A stretch of DNA of 64,000 nucleotides from CAIWHR01 sp963788185. Lineage in GTDB: Bacteria; Pseudomonadota; Gammaproteobacteria; Burkholderiales; Casimicrobiaceae. Positions within the stretch are counted from its first letter, which is position 1, and the number at the start of each line of letters is the position of its first letter. The stretch covers positions 186,001-250,000 of the forward strand of contig CAWBGE010000017.1 of the NCBI GenBank assembly GCA_963788185.1, given 5' to 3'. The translations under genes were made by a program, and so were the position numbers. The notes under the pieces are model-generated. The model had not been told where the DNA came from. It did not search any database and was given only the letters and a program-made list of their open reading frames with translations. Positions 26,807 to 34,865 of the stretch are shown piece by piece.

Positions 26807-27016
26807 ATGGCTCTGTTCACTTTCCTGGGCAGTGTGACGACGGTCATGGCCTTTCTGGCCTTCATCGGCATCGTGGCATGGGCTTTCAGCAGCCGCAGGC
26901 GGCAGGCCTTCGAGGAAGCGGCGAACGCCCCGTTCGCGCTTCCCGATGATGTCTGCGACGGCACCGCGGACAGCGGAGCGAAGATCAACAGCAATCGCGC
27001 GGAGCGGCGGCCATGA
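26807..27016 (+). CDS. ccoQ: cbb3 oxidase small subunit CcoQ
   Basis: A 69-residue protein with one membrane helix (MAFLAFIGIVAWAF) followed by a basic turn SSRRRQAFEEAANAPF, the standard CcoQ/FixQ pattern. It lies four bases after ccoO and overlaps ccoP by ATGA. CcoQ stabilises the assembled oxidase. The tail after residue 45 is variable. Confidence 0.92.
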   Translation: MALFTFLGSVTTVMAFLAFIGIVAWAFSSRRRQAFEEAANAPFALPDDVCDGTADSGAKINSNRAERRP

Positions 27017-27990
27017 GTGACTTCACCTCGGACTTCTGGAACTGGTACATCATTGGCATCACCCTCGTTTCGGTCGCGTTCTGCGCCTGGTTGCTGGTGG
27101 CGATGGCGAAGACCAAGGCGCCTGCCGGCGGCAAGGTCCAGACCGCTCCCGCGGCGGGAGGCAAGGAGGTCGAGATCACCGGCCACGTCTGGGACGGCGA
27201 CCTGGCCGAATTCAACAACCCGCTGCCGCGTTGGTGGATGTGGTTGTTCTGGATCACCATCGTCTTCGCGCTGGGCTACCTGGTGCTCTATCCGGGCCTG
27301 GGCACGTTCCAGGGGGTGCTTGGCTGGACGTCGTCCGGCGCGTACGCCAGGGAGCGGGCCGAGCTGGACGCCAAGGTGAAGCCGCTCTACGACAAATATC
27401 TGGCGATGGACCTGAAGCAGGTCGCGGCCGACCCCGGGGCGCGGGCGATGGGCGAGCGCATCTTCGTCAACAACTGCGCGCAGTGCCATGGCTCCGATGC
27501 GGGCGGCGCACGCGGGTTCCCCAACCTTAGGGATGGCGACTGGCTGTACGGCGGCGCGCCGGAAACGGTCAGGGAGTCGGTCACCAACGGACGCATGGGC
27601 GTGATGCCGGCGCTCGGCGCCGCGTTGGGAGGGGACGACAACGTGAAGAACGTCGTTGCCCACGTCCGCTCGCTCTCGGGCCTCGCGCACGACGCTACGC
27701 GGGCGCAGCTTGGCCGCGCGCAGTTCGAAACGATTTGTGCCGCCTGCCACGGCGTCGACGGCAAGGGCAATCAGGCCGTCGGTGCGCCCAACCTGACCGA
27801 CAAGGTGTGGCTGTATGGCAGCGCCGAGGCGACGATCGCCGAGGGCATCAACAAGGGCCGCAACCTCACCGCGACGCCGGGTTCGACGACGATGCCATCG
27901 TTCAAGGATCTGCTCGGACCGGCCAGGATCCAGCTCGTCGCCGCCTATGTCTGGAGCCTCTCCAACGGCGCCGGCGCACCGGTGAAGTAG
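27013..27990 (+). CDS. ccoP: cbb3-type cytochrome c oxidase diheme subunit CcoP
   Basis: A 325-residue protein. An N-terminal helix (residues 10-32) and a second one (about 75-97) are separated by GHVWDGDLAEFNNPLPRWW, the conserved CcoP signature. Two cytochrome c domains follow with heme motifs CAQCH and CAACH. CcoP accepts electrons from soluble cytochrome c or the bc1 complex. An intrinsic terminator follows 44 bases after the stop, separating the structural operon from ccoG. Confidence 0.97.
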   Translation: MSDFTSDFWNWYIIGITLVSVAFCAWLLVAMAKTKAPAGGKVQTAPAAGGKEVEITGHVWDGDLAEFNNPLPRWWMWLFWITIVFALGYLVLYPGLGTFQGVLGWTSSGAYARERAELDAKVKPLYDKYLAMDLKQVAADPGARAMGERIFVNNCAQCHGSDAGGARGFPNLRDGDWLYGGAPETVRESVTNGRMGVMPALGAALGGDDNVKNVVAHVRSLSGLAHDATRAQLGRAQFETICAACHGVDGKGNQAVGAPNLTDKVWLYGSAEATIAEGINKGRNLTATPGSTTMPSFKDLLGPARIQLVAAYVWSLSNGAGAPVK

Positions 27991-28033
27991 ACCCCGCGAT
28001 CCCTGCCGCCGGCGGTCGCGGCGGCCGTGGCCC

Positions 28034-28070
28034 GGGTGCCGGCTCGAAGTAGTCGGCACCCGTTTTTCTT
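28034..28070 (+). terminator. intrinsic terminator between ccoP and ccoG
   Basis: GGGTGCCG (28034-28041) and CGGCACCC (28054-28061) form a perfect 8-bp stem with a 12-base loop, followed by G and five T (28063-28067). It ends the ccoNOQP transcript just before ccoG, so ccoG needs read-through or its own promoter. Confidence 0.88.
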
Positions 28071-28084
28071 CGGACTTCCCTATC

Positions 28085-29587
28085 TTGAGTGCACCCGAAA
28101 AGACCGTCCCGATCAAGCCTGTGAAGGCGGGCGACGACGAAGTCGCGCTGTACGAGATTCGCCGCAAGATCTACCCGCGTGCGGTGACCGGGGTGTTTGC
28201 CAGTTGGCGCTGGGCGCTGATCTTCCTCACCCAGCTCGTCTATTACGGCGTGCCGTGGCTCACCTGGGACGGGCGGCAGGCCGTGCTGTTCGACCTCGCC
28301 GCGCGCAAGTTCTACATCCTCGGCCTCGTGTTCTGGCCGCAGGACGTGATCTACCTCGCGGTCATCCTCATCCTGTGCGCCTACGCGCTTTTCCTCTTCA
28401 CCTCGGTGGCGGGGCGTCTCTGGTGCGGATACGCCTGCCCGCAGACGGTCTACACAGAGATCTTCCTCTGGGTCGAGCGCAAGATCGAAGGCGACCGGGC
28501 AGCGCGAATGAAACTCGACGCGGCGCCGTTTTCCGCGGCCAAGTTGGGCAAGAAGGCCGCCAAGCACGGGCTGTGGATCGCCATCGCGCTGTGGACCGGC
28601 GTCACCTTCGTCGGGTACTTCACGCCAATCCGGGAGTTGCTGCGCGAGATTCCGTATGGACTCGGACCGTGGGAGGCGTTCTGGATCCTGTTCTACGGCT
28701 TCGCGACGTACGGCAACGCCGGCTGGATGCGCGAGCAGGTGTGCAAGTACATGTGTCCGTACGCCCGTTTCCAGTCCGTGATGTTCGACCCGGACACGAT
28801 GGTCATCACCTACGACACGGCGCGCGGCGAGCCGCGCGGCGCGCGCAGCAGGAAGACCGACATCAAGGCGGCAGGGCTCGGCCACTGCGTCGATTGCGGG
28901 ATATGCGTGCAGGTGTGCCCGACCGGCATCGACATTCGCAAAGGGCTGCAGTACGAGTGCATCGGCTGCGCGGCGTGCATCGACGGCTGCGATCAGGTGA
29001 TGGGCAAGATGGGCTATCCGAAGGGGCTCATCCGTTACACCACCGAAAATGCGCTGGCGCAGGGCCTGGATCAGCGTGCGATGTGGCGGCGGGTGTTCCG
29101 CTTGCGCACGCTTCTCTACACCGCGCTGCTGGTCGTCATCACCGTCGCGGCGGGTGTTTCGCTGTACCTGCGCAATCCGCTCAAGGTCAATGTCATGCGC
29201 GACCGCGGGGCGCTGGCGCGCGAGGCGGAGCCGGGGGTGGTCGAAAACGTCTATCGGCTGCAGGTGATGAACACCGACGCGACGCCACGGCAGTACCGCA
29301 TCACGGCGACGGGGCTCGACGGCATCGCCGTCATCGGCGTCGAGCAGCCGCTGCAGCTCGACGCGGAATCGTCGAAAATGGTGCCGCTCAGCGTGCGGGC
29401 TCCGTTCGACGATGATGGCGACGACGGCGACGATGACAAGCGCAGGAAGAAACCTCGTGACAAGTCGGATCACGGAGACCGCGACAAGTCGCACCAGCGC
29501 TCGCACAAGATCGCGATCGTGGTCGAGGCCATCGGCGACGCCAAGGTCGCGCGCCACGAAGAGACGAGTTTTCTTTTTCCGCGGTAG
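28085..29587 (+). CDS. ccoG: cbb3 oxidase accessory protein CcoG
   Basis: A 500-residue polytopic ferredoxin-like protein (RdxA/FixG) that reduces copper for delivery to CuB. The start appears to be TTG 28085; no ATG fits and no clear ribosome binding site is seen. Markers are CGYACPQTVYTEIF, CKYMCPYARFQSVMFD and two [4Fe-4S] motifs, CVDCGICVQVCP and CIGCAACIDGCD. The C-terminal Ig-like FixG_C domain carries an unusual insertion of about 32 residues near 442-473, made of Asp/Gly runs followed by Lys/Arg/Asp/His, between SVRAPF and HKIAIVVEA. Confidence 0.93.
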   Translation: MSAPEKTVPIKPVKAGDDEVALYEIRRKIYPRAVTGVFASWRWALIFLTQLVYYGVPWLTWDGRQAVLFDLAARKFYILGLVFWPQDVIYLAVILILCAYALFLFTSVAGRLWCGYACPQTVYTEIFLWVERKIEGDRAARMKLDAAPFSAAKLGKKAAKHGLWIAIALWTGVTFVGYFTPIRELLREIPYGLGPWEAFWILFYGFATYGNAGWMREQVCKYMCPYARFQSVMFDPDTMVITYDTARGEPRGARSRKTDIKAAGLGHCVDCGICVQVCPTGIDIRKGLQYECIGCAACIDGCDQVMGKMGYPKGLIRYTTENALAQGLDQRAMWRRVFRLRTLLYTALLVVITVAAGVSLYLRNPLKVNVMRDRGALAREAEPGVVENVYRLQVMNTDATPRQYRITATGLDGIAVIGVEQPLQLDAESSKMVPLSVRAPFDDDGDDGDDDKRRKKPRDKSDHGDRDKSHQRSHKIAIVVEAIGDAKVARHEETSFLFPR

Positions 29588-29608
29588 ACTTCGCGCTCTT
29601 TGATTGCC

Positions 29609-30139
29609 ATGACTGCACGCGCCATGCCGACGCCGCTGCATCCGTCGAAGCCCTGGTATCGCCAGCGCTGGCCGTGGCTGCTGATGGCCGGGCCGGCGAT
29701 CGTCGTGGTGGCGGGCCTGGTCACGGCCTGGATCGCGGTGACCACCGACGACGGCCTGGTCGCGCAGGATTATTACAAGCGCGGCCTGCTGGTGAACAAG
29801 AATCTCGAGCGCGCGCAGCGCGCCATTGCGTTGAACCTGGGTGCCCGCCTGCGCGTTGCGCCGGACGGAAGCGTTGACGTCGAGATGACCGGGCCGGATG
29901 GCGGGGCGTCTGCCCCCGGGCAGATCTCCGTCACCTTCGGGCGCGCTGCGCGGTCCGGGCAGGATGTGGTGACTGCATTGTCCCGCACTGCCGGCGGGCG
30001 CTACGCGGGCCACGTCGCGCCGCTGACGGCAGGGCGCTGGCTGGTGACGCTGGAAGCCGGCGATTGGCGATTGGCGACCGCGGCTGCGATCAGCTTGCCC
30101 GGCGAGATTCGCCTGGGCAGCGCGCGCGCGGTGGATTGA
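29609..30139 (+). CDS. ccoH: cbb3 oxidase assembly protein CcoH/FixH
   Basis: A 176-residue protein beginning at ATG 29609. One membrane helix (about residues 20-44, WLLMAGPAIVVVAGLVTAW) is followed by the FixH signature DDGLVAQDYYKRGLLVNKN and a periplasmic beta-rich domain ending in LPGEIRLGS. FixH works with CcoI and CcoG in oxidase assembly. It lies 21 bases after ccoG, and a start three codons upstream (TTG) is possible. Confidence 0.88.
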   Translation: MTARAMPTPLHPSKPWYRQRWPWLLMAGPAIVVVAGLVTAWIAVTTDDGLVAQDYYKRGLLVNKNLERAQRAIALNLGARLRVAPDGSVDVEMTGPDGGASAPGQISVTFGRAARSGQDVVTALSRTAGGRYAGHVAPLTAGRWLVTLEAGDWRLATAAAISLPGEIRLGSARAVD

Positions 30140-30210
30140 CGATGGAAATCGGCGCCGGCGAGGGGCGGCAGGAAAGTGGGCAACCTGCAGGCCGTGAGGG
30201 AGGAGGGGCG

Positions 30211-30537
30211 ATGGAGCAGAGCAGCAGCCTGGCGCGACGATTGATGTGGGTGATCTGGCCCGCTTTTCTGGTCGCTGCAGTCGCGGAGGCGGTCTTCTTC
30301 ACTGTCTTCGACCCCTTCGAGCTGCACTTCTTCGGCGCACCGCTCGACCTGTCGCGCGAGGCGATCTACGCGATGGGGTTTTTCGGGTTCTGGGGGCTTG
30401 CCATGGCATCATCCGCGCTGACCGTGTTCCTGGAGCGCTCGCCGTGGGAGGTGAATCGATGCCCGATCGAAGCGGCGGAGCGGCCGGATGGTTGTCCCAG
30501 ACGCGATGATGCCGGTTGCGGAGAGACAGGCCGATAG
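30211..30537 (+). CDS. small two-helix membrane protein of the cco cluster
   Basis: A 108-residue protein starting at ATG 30211 after AGGAGGGGCG. Two membrane helices lie near residues 10-35 and 56-78 (IWPAFLVAAVAEAVFFTVF; GFFGFWGLAMASSALTVFL), followed by a Cys-containing hydrophilic tail with RCPIE and DGCPRRDDAGCG. Proteins of this type are commonly found after ccoH in betaproteobacteria, but I know of no assigned function. It could take part in oxidase assembly; that is inferred from position only. Confidence 0.7.
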   Translation: MEQSSSLARRLMWVIWPAFLVAAVAEAVFFTVFDPFELHFFGAPLDLSREAIYAMGFFGFWGLAMASSALTVFLERSPWEVNRCPIEAAERPDGCPRRDDAGCGETGR

Positions 30538-30563
30538 ACAGCCGTGGCGGATCCCGGCCGGGC

Positions 30564-31379
30564 TTACGGGCGTTGCCCGACGAGCTGCTTCAGTGCGGCC
30601 GGGTCGAGGAGCTTGACGGCACGTCCCTGCACCTGGATGAGGCCCTCTTCCTGAAAGCGCGAGAACAGGCGGCTGACGGTTTCGAGCTTCAGTCCCAGGT
30701 AGCTGCCGATTTCCTCGCGCGTCATCCGCAGCACGAACTCCGTCGACGAGTACCCGCGGCGGCGATAGCGATCGGAAAGGTTGAGCAGGAAGACCGCGAG
30801 CCGTTCCTCGGCGCGCATGCTTCCCAGGAGGAGCATGATGTTGTGGTCACGCGATATCTCGCGCGACAGGAATTGGTATAGATTGTGCTGAAGCGACGTC
30901 ATGGTTCGGGCGAGTTCTTCCAGTCGCTCGAACGGCAGCACGCACACCTCGGTATCCTCGAGCGCCACGGCCTGGCATCCGTGCCGGTCGGCGCCGATGC
31001 CGTCGAGGCCGATGATGTCGCCGAGCATGTGGTAGCCGGAAACCTGCTCGCGGCCGTCCTCGGCCAGCACCGTCGTCTTCAGCGAACCGATGCGCACGGC
31101 ATACAGCGACGAAAAGGCCTCGCCTGCGCGGTACAGCGAATCCCCTTTGCGCAGCTTGACGCGATTGCCGAGTACGGAGTCGACCTGGCGCAGTTCCTCG
31201 GGACTGAGCCCCACCGGCAGGCACAGTTCACGCATGCTGCAGGTCGAGCAGTGAGTCTTGAGATCACGGATGGAGATCACCGGCGCGCGCGCGCCGTCCC
31301 CTCGGTTCGGGGACGCTCCGGACCCGGCTGGCCCGGTAGGGCGCGTGGCTGCGGGGATCGGTTTTGCGGGAAGAGTCAT
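30564..31379 (-). CDS. fnr: FNR/ANR-type oxygen-sensing transcription regulator
   Basis: A 271-residue Crp/Fnr-family protein. The oxygen-labile [4Fe-4S] cluster ligands are Cys44, Cys47, Cys53 and Cys135 (in THCSTCSMRELC and DRHGCQAV). The cyclic-nucleotide-binding-like domain follows, and the C-terminal helix-turn-helix IGSYLGLKLETVSRLFSRF contains the Glu233, Ser236 and Arg237 that read the TTGAT half-site. The first 30 residues are a low-complexity extension; the transcription start implied by the upstream FNR box is so close to ATG 31379 that a later start is possible. It likely controls the adjacent cco genes and uspA. Confidence 0.93.
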   Translation of the reverse strand: MTLPAKPIPAATRPTGPAGSGASPNRGDGARAPVISIRDLKTHCSTCSMRELCLPVGLSPEELRQVDSVLGNRVKLRKGDSLYRAGEAFSSLYAVRIGSLKTTVLAEDGREQVSGYHMLGDIIGLDGIGADRHGCQAVALEDTEVCVLPFERLEELARTMTSLQHNLYQFLSREISRDHNIMLLLGSMRAEERLAVFLLNLSDRYRRRGYSSTEFVLRMTREEIGSYLGLKLETVSRLFSRFQEEGLIQVQGRAVKLLDPAALKQLVGQRP

Positions 31380-31411
31380 GGGGTTTTTGCCGAGCGTGCT
31401 TATGGCGAAGA

Positions 31412-31425
31412 TTGATCTAAATCAA
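31412..31425. promoter_or_regulatory. consensus FNR box upstream of fnr
   Basis: TTGAT-CTAA-ATCAA matches the FNR consensus in every defined position. It lies between fnr (minus) and the exporter gene (plus). The centre is 39 bases from the annotated fnr ATG, so it may autoregulate fnr, and 145 bases before the exporter ATG. Confidence 0.8.
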
Positions 31426-31562
31426 ATCCGTGGAAGTCTAATGCGATTCGCCGCGGTTGAACAGGACATTCGGTCGGCGTCCATGGGGGCGTCGTGGGTT
31501 TTGCGCCGGGTCCGAGACCCATCGTTGAGCGTGTTGCGGCAGGGGTTCGGAGGAGGGACAAC

Positions 31563-32291
31563 ATGTCCTGGTCGCCGTTGATCAGCGCCTGGCTGGCGGG
31601 CACCCTGGGCGGAGTTCACTGTGTCGCGATGTGCGGCGGGTTCGTGGCGGCCCTCGCCACGCGCCATGGCGCCCAAACCGTGCCGCTGCGGCGATCGACG
31701 GCGATCCTGTGGCACCAGTTTCCGTACCATATGGGCCGCGTTTCGAGCTATGTGCTTCTGGGGGCCGCGTTCGGCGCCGCGGGCGGGATGGCTCTGGCAG
31801 CAGCCGATCTGCTGCCGCTGCAACGGGCGTTGTACGTCGTCGCCAACCTTTTCCTGCTCCTGTTGGCGGTTGGCATCGCGATGCGCGGCGGAGGCGGCGG
31901 CTGGCTGCAGCGCGCGGGGGCGTCGCTGTTCGCGCGTCTCGTCCCGCTGGTGAAACGTCTGCAGGCGAGCGATACGGTGCCGTCGCGCGTCGGGTTCGGC
32001 CTGGTCTGGGGACTCGTACCCTGCGGACTTACCTACAGTGTGCTGCCGATTGCGATGTTCGCCGGCGACGCCATCGAGGGCGGGGCAGTCATGCTCGCCT
32101 TCGGCATCGGCACGCTGCCGAGCTTGCTGGTCGCTGGCTGGGCGATGAGCAGGGCGCGGCGCTGGGTCGAGAACGCTGCTGTGCGCTACGGCGCGGCGGC
32201 GCTGCTGGCGGCATTTGCCGCAGCCGGCATCTGGCGCGCCCTTTTCGGCCCCATGGCGACCGGCAGCGGCCCTTTCTGCATCGTTCCGTGA
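31563..32291 (+). CDS. sulfite exporter TauE/SafE-family membrane protein
   Basis: A 242-residue protein with about six membrane helices, starting at ATG 31563 after GGAGGAGGGAC. The N-terminal motif GGVHCVAMCGGFV (His, Cys, Met, Cys) is typical of the UreH/SafE subgroup found near heme-copper oxidase and copper genes, where the Cys and Met residues may bind metal. WGLVPCGLTYSVLP carries another Pro-Cys. Its location after fnr and the FNR box fits a role in copper or thiol handling for cbb3 assembly; this is inference. Confidence 0.82.
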   Translation: MSWSPLISAWLAGTLGGVHCVAMCGGFVAALATRHGAQTVPLRRSTAILWHQFPYHMGRVSSYVLLGAAFGAAGGMALAAADLLPLQRALYVVANLFLLLLAVGIAMRGGGGGWLQRAGASLFARLVPLVKRLQASDTVPSRVGFGLVWGLVPCGLTYSVLPIAMFAGDAIEGGAVMLAFGIGTLPSLLVAGWAMSRARRWVENAAVRYGAAALLAAFAAAGIWRALFGPMATGSGPFCIVP

Positions 32292-32367
32292 CGCTTGCGC
32301 GGCGCGCGCGTGCCGAGCGGAAAGCCGCTGGCTTGGGGCGCGGCACGCACATGCGACAATCGTCGCC

Positions 32368-33540
32368 ATGCGCCTCGTCTCCAATCTGGCCGCCGCGCTG
32401 CCCGATCCGCGCGTCTTTCCGGACATCGACTCGGTTCCGGCGCCGGACGCGGCGATCTACGCGCTGGCGGCGGAAAGCCTCGCCGCACCCACGGCGCGCG
32501 ACGCGCAGGCCGCCGATCGCCGCCTGCGCCGCGAGCTGGAGGGGGCATTGCGCGAAGACGGGGCCCGACTGGGGCGCCTGCGCGACGACGCGCCCGCGGT
32601 CGACGTCGCCCGGCACCTGTGGCGGCAGATCGATGCGCTGGCACGGAATGCCGGAGACCACTACCGCCTGCGGGCAACGATATTCGCCGTTCCGCTGGTA
32701 ATCGTCACCGGGGTCGAGGGCACGCGCGGCGAGGGGGCAATTTCGGGCGTGCTCCCCGATGCCGCCGCGCTCGCCGCGCTGCTGCGCGAGCATCGCGCGC
32801 TGGCCGGCAATCTGTCGTTCGGGTTCGCCAATGTCCTGGCCGGCGTGGATGCCATCGATCTCCCGCACTTGCCGGCGTTGCTCGCATGGCAACGACTGCC
32901 CGATGCGTTGGGAGGTGCTTCCCCGTCACGTGCGCTGGAGCCGCGCCCGCTCGCGTTCACCGCCGGTCGCGAGGCGGTGTACCTGCGCTTCCTGCTGGGC
33001 AGCGCGCTGGCGGCGCCTGGCGTCGAGTTCCTCTGCGAAACCGAGGTCGGTCGCTGGGGCGTTCCTTTCACCCGGGAGCTGGGACGGCAGCTCGGCACCG
33101 GCCAGGCGGCCGTGCTGGCGCTGCCGCGTGTGCCGGGCTACCCGCTCCCCGCCGTGGAGCAAGGGCAGAAGGCGCAGCGCGAAGTGTCGGCGCAGATATT
33201 CGCCAGCAACGCCATTCGCAAGCTGCGCGCGTCGGTCGGCGAGCCGTCCGCGGTCGTCAGCGCCCACCGGGCCGCAGGCGCCCCGGGCGGCGGCGAATTG
33301 CGGATGTCGCTCTCGTCGCCTTTCGAGCCGCGCGAAGCCGAGGGGTTTCGCTGCCCGCTCTATCCGCTGGATCGCGTGTCCGACGTCGCCGGCATGCTGC
33401 TGCGCCTGCTGTCCGACTGCCGGGTCGCCGACGTCCGCGTATTGGAGGGCGTCCACGACGACCGGGTCGCCGGGACCACGCATCCGCTGCTCTTCAAGCC
33501 CGAAACGATTCCGCCGAACTCGGAGATGCGGGTTCACTGA
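32368..33540 (+). CDS. protein of unknown function
   Basis: A 390-residue protein with no signal peptide or clear membrane helix. ATG 32368 gives the start RLVSNLAAALPDPRVFPDI. The middle contains LRATIFAVPLVIVTGVEG and LREHRALAGNLSFGFANVL; the C-terminal half contains REVSAQIFASNAIRKLRAS and HPLLFKPETIPPNSEMRV. I do not recognise a family; it is mostly alpha-helical and rich in Ala, Leu and Arg. The last seven bases overlap the convergent carbonic anhydrase gene. Codon positions show strong GC bias, so it is a real gene. Confidence 0.75.
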   Translation: MRLVSNLAAALPDPRVFPDIDSVPAPDAAIYALAAESLAAPTARDAQAADRRLRRELEGALREDGARLGRLRDDAPAVDVARHLWRQIDALARNAGDHYRLRATIFAVPLVIVTGVEGTRGEGAISGVLPDAAALAALLREHRALAGNLSFGFANVLAGVDAIDLPHLPALLAWQRLPDALGGASPSRALEPRPLAFTAGREAVYLRFLLGSALAAPGVEFLCETEVGRWGVPFTRELGRQLGTGQAAVLALPRVPGYPLPAVEQGQKAQREVSAQIFASNAIRKLRASVGEPSAVVSAHRAAGAPGGGELRMSLSSPFEPREAEGFRCPLYPLDRVSDVAGMLLRLLSDCRVADVRVLEGVHDDRVAGTTHPLLFKPETIPPNSEMRVH

Positions 33541-34067
33541 CCGCGATCGTCGGCAGCAAACGACTGCCGATACCGCCGCGCGTTTTCGACGTAATGATCG
33601 GCGCCGTGTCGTATCCGCGCGACTTCGTCGTCGGAGAGCGTGCGGAGAATACGGCCGGGAGTGCCGACGACGAGCGACCGTTCGGGGATCACCTTGCCTT
33701 CCGGGATCAGGGCGCCGGCGCCGATCAGGCACTCGCGCCCGACGACAGCGCCGTTGAGAACGACGGCCTTGAGTCCGACGAGCGAACCTTCGCCGATTGT
33801 GCATCCGTGCAGCATCGCCAGGTGACCCACGGTCACCGCCGTGCCGATCGAGAGCGGAAAGCCATCGTCGGTGTGCAGCACGGCGCCGTCCTGAATATTG
33901 GACCGCTCGCCTATGGTGATGACGTCGTTGTCGCCGCGGATGACGACGTTGAACCAGACAGACGACTCGCTCTCCAGAACGACGGCGCCGATGAGGGTCG
34001 CATTGTGGGCGATGAAGTGGCCGGTTCCGCGCAATTCGACGCGGCGGTCTCCCAGCGTGTAGATCAT
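33534..34067 (-). CDS. gamma-class carbonic anhydrase family protein
   Basis: A 177-residue left-handed beta-helix protein of hexapeptide repeats, starting at ATG 34067 with GGAG eight bases upstream. The three metal-binding His are in AVLHTDDG near residue 66 and VGHLAMLHGC near residues 83-88. The C-terminal helix contains YVENARRYR. The family includes YrdA, CaiE and PaaY, some of which are thioesterase helpers rather than active anhydrases; the sequence does not decide. It is divergent from ppa. Confidence 0.88.
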   Translation of the reverse strand: MIYTLGDRRVELRGTGHFIAHNATLIGAVVLESESSVWFNVVIRGDNDVITIGERSNIQDGAVLHTDDGFPLSIGTAVTVGHLAMLHGCTIGEGSLVGLKAVVLNGAVVGRECLIGAGALIPEGKVIPERSLVVGTPGRILRTLSDDEVARIRHGADHYVENARRYRQSFAADDRGQ

Positions 34068-34149
34068 CACGGCTCCTCTCCTGGCGTCGGGAAATGCGGG
34101 GGCGGGAAGCGGCCCGGCGCCCGCGCATTCGCTTCCCCCACGCTGCCGG

Positions 34150-34155
34150 TATAAT
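34150..34155 (+). promoter_or_regulatory. ppa promoter -10 box
   Basis: A consensus TATAAT 30 bases before the ppa ATG, so the leader would be about 23 bases. The -35 region (around 34127-34133, ATTCGCT) is poor. Confidence 0.55.
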
Positions 34156-34184
34156 TCTGCACCTTCCCCCACGCGACCGCAGCC

Positions 34185-34793
34185 ATGAGCCTCCGCAACG
34201 TACCCGCCGGCAAGGACGTCCCGAACGATTGCAACGTCATCATCGAGATCCCGATGCATGGCGATCCGATCAAGTACGAGGTCGACAAGGACACCGGCGC
34301 GGTTTTCGTCGACCGTTTCATGTCGACGTCGATGCACTACCCCTGCAACTACGGCTACATTCCGGCAACGCTCTCCGACGACGGCGACCCTTGCGACGTG
34401 CTCGTCATTTCGCCGGTGCCGTTGATCACCGGGGTCGTCGTGCGCTGCCGGCCGATCGGCATGCTCAAGATGGACGACGAGGCCGGCGGCGATGCCAAGA
34501 TCCTGGCGGTGCCCATCGACAAGCTGTCGAGCCTCTATCGCGCGGTGCAGTCGCCTCGCGATCTGCCCGAGATCACGACGCGCCAGATCGCGCACTTTTT
34601 CGAGCACTACAAGGATCTCGAGCCAGGCAAGTGGGTGCGTGTTTCGACCTGGGTCGAGGCGCAGGAGGCCAAGCAGGAGATCCTCGACGGCGCCGTGCGC
34701 TACCGGGCCAAGCAGCGCAAGCCCTCTGCGAAGCGCGCTGCGGCCGGCAAACCGGCGCCGGCTGCGAAAGCAGCCTCCAAGGCGAAGGGCTGA
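34185..34793 (+). CDS. ppa: inorganic pyrophosphatase, family I
   Basis: A 202-residue soluble enzyme that hydrolyses pyrophosphate. Metal-binding residues lie in YGYIPATLSDDGDPCDVLV (Asp cluster D-x-D-P-x-D), with EVDKDTGAVFVDR before it and a conserved KFFEHYKDLE-like FFEHYKDLEPGKWV. The core ends at about residue 175. The last 25 residues are a Lys/Ala/Pro-rich tail (AKQRKPSAKRAAAGKPAPA), not part of the fold and longer than in most relatives. It may add nucleic acid binding or be neutral. Confidence 0.95.
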   Translation: MSLRNVPAGKDVPNDCNVIIEIPMHGDPIKYEVDKDTGAVFVDRFMSTSMHYPCNYGYIPATLSDDGDPCDVLVISPVPLITGVVVRCRPIGMLKMDDEAGGDAKILAVPIDKLSSLYRAVQSPRDLPEITTRQIAHFFEHYKDLEPGKWVRVSTWVEAQEAKQEILDGAVRYRAKQRKPSAKRAAAGKPAPAAKAASKAKG

Positions 34794-34865
34794 CTTTCGT
34801 CGCGATGCGTGGTTCCGTCGCAACATGACAACCGCGTCCATTGACGGCATGCGGTCAGGCGTCGA

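Noticed and set aside
31412..31460. Class II FNR promoter for the TauE/SafE exporter
   Set aside because: No -10 hexamer at the right distance from the box; TCTAAT at 31437-31442 is too close for -41.5 spacing.
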